DNA of 64,000 nucleotides from Paenisporosarcina antarctica (GTDB lineage: Bacteria > Bacillota > Bacilli > Bacillales_A > Planococcaceae). How positions within the stretch are numbered: position 1 is the first letter of the stretch; each line of letters begins with the position of its first letter. The translations under genes and the position numbers were made by a program. The DNA is taken from positions 2,238,001-2,302,000 of the forward strand of contig NZ_CP038015.1 in the NCBI RefSeq assembly GCF_004367585.1, given 5' to 3'. The notes under the pieces are model-generated. The model ran no database searches. It worked only from the letters and a program-made list of their open reading frames with translations, and was not told the origin of the DNA. Below, piece after piece: positions 8,880 through 16,203 of the stretch.

Positions 8880-9272
8880 TTAGAATGTCAACGTTACGTC
8901 TGCATCTTTAGCAAACTCTAAAAATGTTACAGCTCCGCCTACTTCAATTCCATCAACAAATGCTTCTTTTTCTAGACCCATTACATCCATTGTCATTTGG
9001 CAACCAATGAATTTAACACCCATTTCTTGTGCCATTGCAACCAATTCTGGAATGGCTGGAACATTAGCTTTCGCAAAACCTTCTGCAAAATGTTCTTTAC
9101 CCTCAGGCATTTCAAGTTGTTGATATGCTTCTGTATGAATTAAGTTTAGCCCTTCAAATGTGAAGAAGATAGCTACTTCTTGATCTGTTGCAGCTGCTGC
9201 TGTTGCGATATTAAACACCTTGTATGCGTCAAACAATCCACCATTACTTGCAATAATTGCTACTCTAGTCAT
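8880..9272 (-). CDS. DsrE-family sulfur-carrier protein
   Basis: 130-residue DsrE/DsrF-fold protein. The likely sulfur-carrying residue is Cys91 in FIGCQMTMDVMG, and the protein ends in the typical GGAVTFLEFAKDADVTLTF. It starts with ATG behind AGGAGG, 19 bp downstream of the TusA-rhodanese fusion gene. In related operons such proteins accept sulfane sulfur from rhodanese or TusA; the direction of transfer here cannot be told from sequence. Confidence 0.9.
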   Translation of the reverse strand: MTRVAIIASNGGLFDAYKVFNIATAAAATDQEVAIFFTFEGLNLIHTEAYQQLEMPEGKEHFAEGFAKANVPAIPELVAMAQEMGVKFIGCQMTMDVMGLEKEAFVDGIEVGGAVTFLEFAKDADVTLTF

Positions 9273-9291
9273 TAAATTTTCCTCCTAATTT

Positions 9292-9867
9292 TTAGTTGTT
9301 TATACTAGTTGTTTCTCCAGACCACTGACTCATTCCTGGTACTACATTGATTATATTTGTAAAGCCATTTTCTGCTAACTTTTGTGCAGCAAAATCACTT
9401 CTATTTCCAGTACGACATATAACAAAGATTTCGTCTTCTTTGTTTAATTCATTCATACGACTTTCTAATTCACCCATAGGAATAGAGAGTGAATTTGGAA
9501 TATGGTCAAATGCATATTCTGCCGCTTCTCTAACATCAAGAACAACAATTTGATCATTATTTTTTAATTTATTATCGAGTTCTTCATTATTTGCCACATT
9601 TGGATGCTTACGTTCATTTGTTTCAGCTCCTGATGACTTTCTTAAATAATGCTTTAATATAGTTCCTTCTTCTATCGTACCTAAATATTGATGCCCCGTA
9701 CTGCCTGCCCAAGCTTTAAGATCAGCTTTTGATCCCTTATCTGTTGCTAAAACTTCTAAAACCTGACCAGCCTCTAAAGCATTCATTGCCTTTTTTGTTT
9801 TCACGATAGGCATTGGACATGCTAATCCTTTTGCATCTAAAATTACATTTGCTTTTAAGTTATTCAA
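9292..9867 (-). CDS. TusA-rhodanese fusion sulfurtransferase (YrkF-like)
   Basis: 191-residue fusion of a TusA domain (about 1-75; Cys17 in GLACPMP) and a rhodanese domain (about 92-188; Cys151 in VICRTGNRS). The TusA cysteine carries a persulfide and the rhodanese moves sulfane sulfur between thiols, so the fusion channels both steps. The architecture and length match B. subtilis YrkF. The start is a TTG at 9865-9867 with AGGAGG 8 nt before it. A CsoR/CstR-type palindrome (9887-9902) lies just upstream and overlaps a TATAAT, so this gene may have its own regulated promoter within the island. Confidence 0.93.
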   Translation of the reverse strand: MNNLKANVILDAKGLACPMPIVKTKKAMNALEAGQVLEVLATDKGSKADLKAWAGSTGHQYLGTIEEGTILKHYLRKSSGAETNERKHPNVANNEELDNKLKNNDQIVVLDVREAAEYAFDHIPNSLSIPMGELESRMNELNKEDEIFVICRTGNRSDFAAQKLAENGFTNIINVVPGMSQWSGETTSINN

Positions 9868-9886
9868 ATTAAAACCTCCTGTTATT

Positions 9887-9902
9887 ATACCTTCTGGGGT
9901 AT
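9887..9902. promoter_or_regulatory. CsoR/CstR-type operator before the TusA-rhodanese gene
   Basis: ATACCTTCTGGGGTAT, a TACC-N6-GGTA palindrome. On the minus strand its 3' end runs into GGTATAAT, so the operator covers a candidate -10 hexamer about 20 nt before the TTG start. Confidence 0.7.
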
Positions 9903-9920
9903 TATTAAATTTAAAAAATT

Positions 9921-10217
9921 TTAAACTACATTACCTTCCCAAGAAAGCATTCCGCCGGTCATATTCATGACATTAAATCCTTGAGTATCAAGGAACTTAG
10001 TAGCACGGCCACTTCTAGCACCTGAACGACAAACCATTATATATTCTTTTGATTTATCTAGCTCATTCATACGTGATTCAATTAACCCTAATGGGATGTT
10101 AACTGCTCCTGAAATTTTTCCAGAAGCTGCTTCATCCACTTCGCGCACATCGAGGATATTTATAGACTTCCCTTGACTTACTACTAACTTAACTTGTTCT
10201 GCAGTTATTTCTTTCAT
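9921..10217 (-). CDS. single-domain rhodanese sulfurtransferase
   Basis: 98-residue rhodanese. Active-site loop VCRSGARSG contains Cys63 and the basic residues that favour thiosulfate or persulfide substrates. NILDVRE, PLGLIESRMNEL and GGMLSWEG complete the fold. Start ATG with AGGAGG upstream. It lies 116 bp after the DsrE gene at 10334-10813 and 53 bp before the TusA-rhodanese fusion. It is closely similar to the rhodanese half of that fusion (both have the SRMNEL segment and a CRxGxRS loop), suggesting duplication within the island. Confidence 0.93.
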   Translation of the reverse strand: MKEITAEQVKLVVSQGKSINILDVREVDEAASGKISGAVNIPLGLIESRMNELDKSKEYIMVCRSGARSGRATKFLDTQGFNVMNMTGGMLSWEGNVV

Positions 10218-10333
10218 GGTATAGTCCTCCTTACGTTTTTTGTTTATTTCATCGCCACATTACTTACCATACCCTTTTTAGCTTATATCAAAATCACCCT
10301 AAATCAAGTAATTGAGATATATCCTAAAACGGT

Positions 10334-10813
10334 TTATATGAATAAGTTAACATTTCCTTCTTGAGCGTCAGCTAAATATGCAGCTACACCAGCATATTCA
10401 ATGTCGTCTAATAATTCAACTTGATTTAGGCCTAATAAGTCCATCGTCATTGTACATGCCACTAACTTAATTTCTTGTTCTTGTGCCATTTCAATTAATT
10501 GAGGTACAGTCAACGCATTATGCTTTTTCATTACATCTTTGATCATCTTCGGTCCGAAGCCTGCGAAGTTCATTTTTGAAATGCCCATTTTATCTGCGCC
10601 TCTTGGCATCATTTTTCCAAACATTTTTTCCATAAAGGTTTTTGGAACCTCTATATCCTCATCTTTACGTAATGCATTTAAACCCCAAAACGTGTGGAAA
10701 ATGGTTACCTCATGATCATAAGCTGCTGCACCATTAGCAATAATATATGCCGCCATCACTTTATCATAATCTCCACTAAATAATACAATCGTTGTTCTTT
10801 TCTTTTCAGTCAT
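10334..10813 (-). CDS. DsrE/DsrF/DrsH-family protein (YrkE-like)
   Basis: 159-residue DsrE-type protein, longer than its three paralogues because of an insertion of about 30 residues (FMEKMFGKMMPRGADKMG region) that is typical of YrkE-like proteins. The candidate sulfur-carrying residue is Cys120 in LVACTMTMDLLGL. It begins MTEKKRTT at an ATG 37 bp downstream of the TusA gene and is probably its partner in sulfur relay. Membership of the family is clear; which thiol it serves is not. Confidence 0.9.
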   Translation of the reverse strand: MTEKKRTTIVLFSGDYDKVMAAYIIANGAAAYDHEVTIFHTFWGLNALRKDEDIEVPKTFMEKMFGKMMPRGADKMGISKMNFAGFGPKMIKDVMKKHNALTVPQLIEMAQEQEIKLVACTMTMDLLGLNQVELLDDIEYAGVAAYLADAQEGNVNLFI

Positions 10814-10849
10814 GTTTTGTCTCCTAAATGCTTATTATTTTCTCGAAAA

Positions 10850-11083
10850 TTAACCTTTTTTGATCCAAAACTTTAGAACTTCATTTTCTTCCTCGTGTTT
10901 CATTAATTCATGGCCACCAGATTTAGCCCAAGCTGTCAAATCATTTTTTGCGCCTTTATCTGTTGTATGAATTTCTAATATTTGACCACTTTCAAGTTCA
11001 TTTATTGCTTTCTTTGTTTTAACGATTGGCATTGGACATGCTAACCCTTTTGCATCTAACACTTTATCTACAGTCATAGTCAT
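10850..11083 (-). CDS. TusA-family sulfur carrier
   Basis: 77-residue TusA protein with the single family cysteine Cys16 in GLACPMPIVKTKKAI, followed by the usual two-layer fold. TusA proteins hold sulfur as a cysteine persulfide and pass it to DsrE-type partners. I choose the ATG at 11081-11083 (MTMTVDK) because GGAGG stands 8 nt before it; a TTG five codons upstream has no site. It is the first gene of the sulfur island, behind a good promoter with an overlapping CsoR/CstR-type operator. Its sequence closely matches the TusA half of the downstream fusion. Confidence 0.93.
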   Translation of the reverse strand: MTMTVDKVLDAKGLACPMPIVKTKKAINELESGQILEIHTTDKGAKNDLTAWAKSGGHELMKHEEENEVLKFWIKKG

Positions 11084-11121
11084 TTTATATTCCTCCAATA
11101 ATAGTTTTCATTAATTTTTCT

Positions 11122-11163
11122 TACCCCCCTGGGTATATTACTAGAAAAAAAAAAAGAAGTCAA
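11122..11163 (-). promoter_or_regulatory. promoter of the sulfur island with CsoR/CstR-type operator
   Basis: TTGACT (-35, 11158-11163), a 17-nt spacer containing a long T run, and TAATAT (-10, 11135-11140). The palindrome TACCCCCCTGGGTA (11122-11135) follows at once and covers the expected transcription start. This is the arrangement expected for a CsoR/CstR-type repressor that releases DNA on reaction with persulfide. Confidence 0.75.
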
Positions 11164-11351
11164 CCCCTACATTTTATTCAACACATTATACAAGCAAGCA
11201 TCTGCATCTGCTATTCTATTTTCCTCGTCTGCATTTCACCATATTTTTTAAAATAGATGAAACTACGTTTCACGTATAAAATTTATTCTAACTCTTAGTC
11301 TCTAAGATACCCTTATATGTATATTCATAGCAACACAATAAAATACATACG

Positions 11352-11394
11352 AAAAGTTGACTCTTGCCCTATTTCTACGATCTTTGAGTCAACC
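11352..11394 (-). terminator. possible terminator of the DUF302 gene
   Basis: GTTGACTC pairs with GAGTCAAC around a loop of over 20 nt, then TTTT on the minus strand. The stem is short, so confidence is moderate. Confidence 0.45.
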
Positions 11395-11435
11395 TCGTAA
11401 TTATTCTGTCGGGATAATCAAGCTACTAACAGCCA

Positions 11436-11819
11436 TTAAATACTTTTACTTATACAACTAATTAATCGGTCTTCTATATCTTTAGCAAACTGCTCCATTT
11501 TGTCATCGTTTAACATACTAATAAGCGACGTTGGTTTTGGCATGCCTATTTTTGTTTTCCCATTACTTTCATACACAACAATTTTACAAGGTAAAAAATA
11601 TCCCGCCATTTCATTTTCAATTAGTACTTTTTGTGCTTCTTGAGGATTACATACTTCCAGTACTTTAAACTCTTTTTCAAACTCAAGACCTTTTTCTTCA
11701 AGCTTTTCTTTAATATCAAACATCCACAAAATACCGAATTTTTCTTCTTTTAAGTTTGTTTCTAAGGCACTAATTGCCTCCTCAACACTTTTCTTTGTTT
11801 CAACAGTATAATTAAACAA
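11436..11819 (-). CDS. DUF302 family protein
   Basis: DUF302 protein of 127 residues; function not known, though the family often sits with sulfur, copper or heme genes. Visible family features are the helix after the first strand (SVEEAISALETNLKEEKFGILW), the central EVCNPQEAQKVL segment and GYFLPCKIVVYE with a Cys. I choose a TTG start at 11817-11819 because AAAGGAGG lies 7 nt upstream. The longer frame back to 11864 would place that binding site inside the coding sequence. It precedes the sulfur island on the same strand, separated by about 350 bp and the island's own promoter, so it is probably transcribed separately. Confidence 0.8.
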   Translation of the reverse strand: MFNYTVETKKSVEEAISALETNLKEEKFGILWMFDIKEKLEEKGLEFEKEFKVLEVCNPQEAQKVLIENEMAGYFLPCKIVVYESNGKTKIGMPKPTSLISMLNDDKMEQFAKDIEDRLISCISKSI

Positions 11820-11929
11820 ATGACTACCTCCTTTAAATTTTTCGTTCTTACCGTATATTATCATAATTATTAAAATAATCTCCAGTAATCTATACTAACT
11901 GTTGTTAACGAAAAATTCTTCAAATAAAT

Positions 11930-12139
11930 GAGCTGTCCCAAAAGTCATAGAAAGTGACTTTTAAGGGCAGCCCTCTTTCATATAGTTTGGGAATGTGGCA
12001 TTTGCACACAATCTCTTAATAGTAGTAGGAGTCCGACAACTGCTTTTTAATAGCAATAAGTAAAAACATAAAAACAGGTGAAGAAAAACGACTCGTTTTC
12101 CTTCACCTGTTTTATTTTAGGGACTTATTAGACAGCCCC
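11930..12139. mobile_element. short IS-end-like element (MITE-like remnant)
   Basis: About 210 bp bounded by imperfect inverted repeats: GAGCTGTCCCAAAAGTC on the left and, as reverse complement, GGGCTGTCTAATAAGTC on the right. Such ends resemble those of IS1182-type insertion sequences (recollection, not a search). The left end folds into its own hairpin (11933-11970), and a 13-bp stem (AAAACAGGTGAAG with CTTCACCTGTTTT) lies at 12071-12113. No transposase frame is present. No clear target duplication is visible. Confidence 0.45.
12071..12113. terminator. strong hairpin, terminator-like
   Basis: A perfect 13-bp stem, AAAACAGGTGAAG with CTTCACCTGTTTT, with A- and T-rich flanks. It may terminate the 41-aa gene upstream of it on the minus strand; it also lies within the IS-end-like element. 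Confidence 0.6.
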
Positions 12140-12159
12140 TTTTTTGATTAACAACAAGC

Positions 12160-12285
12160 TTAAGAAGCTTTCCATACTCCCCGTTCCCACTTGTCAATAA
12201 ATTGTTCAAACGTAAGACCGTAACGTTCTCTAATCTTATGATACACAAAATAATGTCCTAAGCTTTCGATCAAACGATCCTCCAT
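12160..12285 (-). CDS. 41-residue small protein, unknown function
   Basis: A short gene too small for usual cut-offs: ATG at 12283-12285, stop TAA at 12160-12162, with AAGGAGTG 7 nt before the start. The product begins MEDRLIESLGHYF, continues with a charged helix (VYHKIRERYG) and ends in FIDKWERGVWKAS. It is soluble, with several aromatic residues and no membrane segment or cysteine. The good binding site and sensible composition argue that it is translated. I do not recognise a family. A terminator-like hairpin follows at 12071-12113. Confidence 0.55.
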   Translation of the reverse strand: MEDRLIESLGHYFVYHKIRERYGLTFEQFIDKWERGVWKAS

Positions 12286-12413
12286 CTAATTCACTCCTTT
12301 TATCAAACTTAATTTACTTACTACATAATATTCATGTCATGGTTACATTAGTTCAATTAGTTTTATATTTTCAGTATGGTCGAAAAAACTATCTTTCATT
12401 ACAGTTAAATCAA

Positions 12414-12454
12414 AAAAGATCGTAGTGGATTCAACATCCATTACGACCTTCTTT
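12414..12454 (-). terminator. terminator of the TRAP operon
   Basis: A long stem (AAGGTCGTAATGGAT paired with ATCCACTACGATCTT, one mismatch and a G:T pair) followed by T's on the minus strand, just after the permease stop codon. Confidence 0.8.
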
Positions 12455-12468
12455 TGATAATTAGTAAG

Positions 12469-14496
12469 TTACACTACTGGAATTGCTTTTTTCTTATCAT
12501 GACTCTTATCTCTAGTAAAATATTGAATAGCGAATAATGATAGGAACAAAGTTAAACCGATCGTATCTGATATTCCTTCTGGATAAATAAGGAGTATACC
12601 AGCGCCGACAGCTAAAATACGTTCATACCATTTCACTTGACGATACCAGTAGCCAATCATACCGGCTCCTATGGAAATCATACCAGAAATTGCAGTAATT
12701 AATACCCAAATCAACTGTGGAATCGTGGTATCAATCATTAATAATTCGGGTGATAAAACGAACATATACGGAATGATAAATGCCGCTATGGCAAGTTTTG
12801 CTGAAACGAAACCTGTTCTAATTGGATCGCCACCGGAAACTCCAGATGCTGCAAATGCAGCTAAAGCAACTGGTGGTGTAATATCAGCAACAATACCAAA
12901 GTAGAACACGAATAAATGTGCAGATAATGCAATTGCTATAGGAACCGCTGCCCCTTCTGGCAAATCAAGCATTAACAGCGTTATGACAGCTGGTGCTGCA
13001 ATGGTCGATGTTATGACATAGTTTGCTGTCGTTGGTGAACCCATACCTAGAACAATAGCTGCTAACATGGTAAAGAATAGCGTTAGTAAGATATTCCCAC
13101 CTGAAGCTGAAACTAATCCGTTTGCTAAACTTAAACCAAGACCTGTTTTCACAACAACTCCGACAATAATACCTGCCGCTGCAGTTGCTGCTGCTACCGC
13201 AAGAGCTGTTCGCGCTCCATCTACAAGAGCTTCAATCATATCCTTGAAACTAAGACGTGTAGCTTTATTAAATGCACTAACAATTATGGTCAATAGAATA
13301 CCATACAACGCAGCGCGCATCGTTGGTACTCCATTTAGTAAGAAGAAGATAATTCCGACAATTGGAAGTAATAAATATATTTTCTTTAATACCGCTTTAC
13401 GATCTGGCATTTCTTCCTTTGACAAACCACGTAAACCTAAACGTTTTGCTTCAAAATGCGTCATAATCCAAATACCTGTGAAATATAATAGTGCTGGAAT
13501 CGCTGCTGCCTTTGCAATATCCCAATACTGAATACCACCGATGAATTCTACCATTAAGAATGCTGCAGCTCCCATAATTGGTGGCATAAGTTGTCCACCA
13601 GTTGATGCAGCCGCTTCTACCCCACCGGCAAATTCTTTTCTATAGCCAAGTTTTTTCATCATTGGGATTGTATAAGAACCTGATGTTACTACATTTGCTA
13701 CTGAACTACCTGAAATTGTCCCTTGGAGTGCACTAGAGAAAATCGCTACTTTAGCTGGTCCTCCAATTAGGTGACCGGCAAAAGCTACAGCCAAGTCATT
13801 AAAATATTGTCCTACACCCGTCTTAACGAGGAAAGCACCAAAGAGCAAGAAGACGAATATGAATGTTGCAGATACACTAAGTGGTGTACCTAAAATACCA
13901 TCCGTGGTAAAGAACATTAATTGAACCAAACTTTCTAAATCTTGTCCACGATGAGCCAAGAAGCCAGGGAAATATGGTCCGAAAAATGCATACGCTAAAA
14001 ATGCTGTAGCGATAACAGTAATTGGCATTCCTACAGCACGTCGCGTTGCCTCGAGCGTTAATAATACTGCTAATATACCGACAACTAAATCGAGTGTTGT
14101 TACATTTCCAACACGATAGTATAATTCATCGGCCATAATTGGCCAATACGAGCCGACACCAATTGAAAGAAGAGAAAGAATGTAATCATAAAAAGGAATT
14201 CTCCTCTTTGTTTTGTTCCCTTTTTTTATGGCAGGGAACAGTAAAAAGATAAGTGATAAAGCAAATCCTAAATGGATGGACCTTTGCAAGTAGGCAGTGT
14301 ACTGCCCAAAAATAGCTGTATACAATTGAAATAATGAAAAGGCTAATAGTCCAAAGAATACGACTTTAAGCATAATTCCTTGTAAGTCCCGCGTGTTGGA
14401 TTCGGGGTCATACTTTTGTAATATTTGTCGTTGCTCTTCAACAGACAGTTGTTCAAACTGTTCGCTATGTTCAGTACCGTTCGTTTTATCGCTCAC
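12469..14496 (-). CDS. TRAP-TAXI transporter fused permease (4TM/12TM)
   Basis: 675-residue membrane protein in which the small (DctQ-like, about residues 1-150) and large (DctM-like, about 150-660) permease subunits are fused, as is usual for TAXI-type TRAP transporters. These use a sodium or proton gradient and an extracytoplasmic binding protein to take up dicarboxylate- or amino-acid-like solutes. GSSVANVVTSGSYTIPMM and the ALVDGARTALAVAAATAAAGI stretch are typical of the DctM part. It overlaps the DUF1850 gene by 11 bases and lies downstream of the binding protein. The substrate cannot be told from the sequence. Confidence 0.93.
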   Translation of the reverse strand: MSDKTNGTEHSEQFEQLSVEEQRQILQKYDPESNTRDLQGIMLKVVFFGLLAFSLFQLYTAIFGQYTAYLQRSIHLGFALSLIFLLFPAIKKGNKTKRRIPFYDYILSLLSIGVGSYWPIMADELYYRVGNVTTLDLVVGILAVLLTLEATRRAVGMPITVIATAFLAYAFFGPYFPGFLAHRGQDLESLVQLMFFTTDGILGTPLSVSATFIFVFLLFGAFLVKTGVGQYFNDLAVAFAGHLIGGPAKVAIFSSALQGTISGSSVANVVTSGSYTIPMMKKLGYRKEFAGGVEAAASTGGQLMPPIMGAAAFLMVEFIGGIQYWDIAKAAAIPALLYFTGIWIMTHFEAKRLGLRGLSKEEMPDRKAVLKKIYLLLPIVGIIFFLLNGVPTMRAALYGILLTIIVSAFNKATRLSFKDMIEALVDGARTALAVAAATAAAGIIVGVVVKTGLGLSLANGLVSASGGNILLTLFFTMLAAIVLGMGSPTTANYVITSTIAAPAVITLLMLDLPEGAAVPIAIALSAHLFVFYFGIVADITPPVALAAFAASGVSGGDPIRTGFVSAKLAIAAFIIPYMFVLSPELLMIDTTIPQLIWVLITAISGMISIGAGMIGYWYRQVKWYERILAVGAGILLIYPEGISDTIGLTLFLSLFAIQYFTRDKSHDKKKAIPVV

Positions 14497-15004
14497 GAAG
14501 CCTCGCTCCTTTCACTTGATCAACAAGTGACAAACGTGCTACTTGGAAAGTATACGTTTCGCCTCTCGTTAAATAGTTTTTTAAATTATATTCATAATCA
14601 ACATAACGAAATGCTAAATCACGTTCAATATCTCCCACATGTAAATCAAATGAAGGAAAAACTTGTGACATATTCGTTATGTAATACTTACCCTCTTTTT
14701 CGACAAAGTTCTCTCCTTTTCCTGCTCCAGATGGCATACCAATTGCAAAATCTTCATATTCGAGGGATGAAAGTTGAATATTATGTCTTTTAGAAACTTT
14801 ATATGTTTCTAAAACATCTGATAAATGAATAGAATGCGTATATCGAATTTGGAAACTCTTCTCATTTTGAAGGGGAAGATAGGCAACTGTATGAGTTGTC
14901 CGTTGCTCGAAGAAGACAAAACTCCATTTATAAGGGATAAACGCACTTAGGAGAAATATGCTTATCATAATTACACCAAAAGAAAGGATTGTGCGTTTTT
15001 TCAT
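14486..15004 (-). CDS. DUF1850 protein of the TAXI operon
   Basis: 172-residue protein with one N-terminal membrane segment (about 7-24) that either anchors it or is a signal peptide. The rest is a DUF1850 domain containing FQIRYTHSIHLSDVLETY, where the YTHSVxxS-like motif is the family signature, and the following EDFAIGMPSGAGKG segment. DUF1850 genes almost always stand between TAXI binding protein and permease genes, as here. The role is unknown, presumably linked to transporter assembly or substrate delivery. Its stop codon overlaps the permease start. Confidence 0.88.
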   Translation of the reverse strand: MKKRTILSFGVIMISIFLLSAFIPYKWSFVFFEQRTTHTVAYLPLQNEKSFQIRYTHSIHLSDVLETYKVSKRHNIQLSSLEYEDFAIGMPSGAGKGENFVEKEGKYYITNMSQVFPSFDLHVGDIERDLAFRYVDYEYNLKNYLTRGETYTFQVARLSLVDQVKGARLRER

Positions 15005-15038
15005 TTAACTCATCCCGATTCTTGAATAAGAATAAGAA

Positions 15039-15061
15039 CGATGAAGCATAATGCTTCATCG
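15039..15061 (-). promoter_or_regulatory. intercistronic hairpin in the TRAP operon
   Basis: CGATGAAGCAT, one base, then ATGCTTCATCG: an 11-bp inverted repeat between the binding protein gene and the DUF1850 gene. No long T-run follows, so it is more likely a 3'-end stabiliser or weak attenuator that raises binding protein levels over the permease. Confidence 0.5.
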
Positions 15062-15102
15062 TCTAGTTATTACAATTATTAATAGAACGCTATGCGCTTT
15101 TA

Positions 15103-16092
15103 TTATTTACCAACGCCAGCTTCGTCGAAATACTTTTGTGCACCAGGGTGAACATCTATATCGATTCCATCTAAAGCTGTTTCAGCTTTAATGAATTCAC
15201 CTTTTGGATGCATGATTTTATCTGTATTTTCGTAAATTGCTTTTGTAATATCGTACACAAGATCCTCAGGAAGTTCGTTGCTTACAGCTAACATAGCAAG
15301 AACTGAAACTGTTGGCACTTCTTCAGTCATACCATATGTTCCTGCAGGAATTGTTTCCTTAGCATAGTATGGATATTTCTCAAGTAACTCATCTGCTTTT
15401 GCGTCTTCTACAGGTACGATAACAACTTCAGATAAAGCGTTTAAGCTTTCTACTGCTCCTGTTGGTGTACCAGATGTGATGAATGCTGCATCAATTTGAC
15501 CAGACTGTATACTTTCTTGTGACTCACCGAAATCTAAGTTTTGTGCTTGTATATCGTCCATTGTCATGCCATGAATTTCTAATAATTGCTCAGCATTTGC
15601 AAATGTTCCTGACCCAGGAGCACCTACAGATACTTTTTTCCCTCTTAAATCGTCATATGATGTAATGCCGGTTTTAGATATTGTTACTAATTGAACCGTT
15701 TCTGGATATAACGCACCGATTGCAGAAATAGAATCGATTGCATCGCCTTCAAACATAAACTCACCAGCTGTAGCATAATAAGCGATATCCGTTTGTACGA
15801 ATGCAATTTCTGCTTTCCCATCTTTAAGCGCTGTCATGTTAGCAGCAGATGCTTGAGATACCTCTGCAGTTGTATCTACGCCTGTTTCAGTCTTAATAAT
15901 TTGTGCAAGAGTTCCACCTAGTGCGTAATAAGTACCAGTTGTACCACCCGTAACGATGCTTAAAAACTTGTACTCTTCTTCCTTTTCACTGCTACCATCA
16001 CTATCACTACTGCTACCACTGCCACACGCGCTTAATACTAAAGCTGCAGATAGTCCCAGTGCTGCAAGAATTCCTAGTTGCTTTTTTTTCAT
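15103..16092 (-). CDS. TAXI-family solute-binding lipoprotein
   Basis: 329-residue extracytoplasmic binding protein of the TAXI (TRAP-associated) family. A lipoprotein signal is clear: MKKK, a hydrophobic stretch and the lipobox LSAC with Cys23, followed by a flexible Ser/Asp linker. Mature motifs LSIVTGGTTGTYYALGG and VSVGAPGSGTFANAEQLLE are characteristic of TAXI proteins. It is the first gene of the operon and is followed by a hairpin, then the DUF1850 and permease genes. Ligands of characterised relatives include glutamate and other carboxylates; the ligand here is not known. Confidence 0.95.
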   Translation of the reverse strand: MKKKQLGILAALGLSAALVLSACGSGSSSDSDGSSEKEEEYKFLSIVTGGTTGTYYALGGTLAQIIKTETGVDTTAEVSQASAANMTALKDGKAEIAFVQTDIAYYATAGEFMFEGDAIDSISAIGALYPETVQLVTISKTGITSYDDLRGKKVSVGAPGSGTFANAEQLLEIHGMTMDDIQAQNLDFGESQESIQSGQIDAAFITSGTPTGAVESLNALSEVVIVPVEDAKADELLEKYPYYAKETIPAGTYGMTEEVPTVSVLAMLAVSNELPEDLVYDITKAIYENTDKIMHPKGEFIKAETALDGIDIDVHPGAQKYFDEAGVGK

Positions 16093-16203
16093 ATAATTTA
16101 CTCCTCCTATAACGATTTGTTTGTATCAACTATTATTTTAGCACGAATTATTAATAGTTTGTCAAATTGTTGTAAGAGTCAGAAAGACTTTATTCCCAAC
16201 TTA

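Larger units (their letters stand above)
11084..11435. other. intergenic region upstream of the sulfur island
   Basis: About 350 bp with no gene. It contains the island promoter/operator (11122-11163), an AT-rich stretch without recognisable features, and a possible terminator for the DUF302 gene near 11352-11394. Confidence 0.5.

Noticed and set aside
10261-10275. fourth CsoR/CstR-type site before the single-domain rhodanese gene (TACCATACCC)
   Set aside because: The GGTA half is missing; the gene is more likely read from the upstream promoter.
13067-13531. 154-codon plus-strand frame inside the TRAP permease gene
   Set aside because: It is the antisense of a well-supported membrane protein gene; Ala/Ile/Pro-rich composition reflects the complementary strand and there is no binding site.
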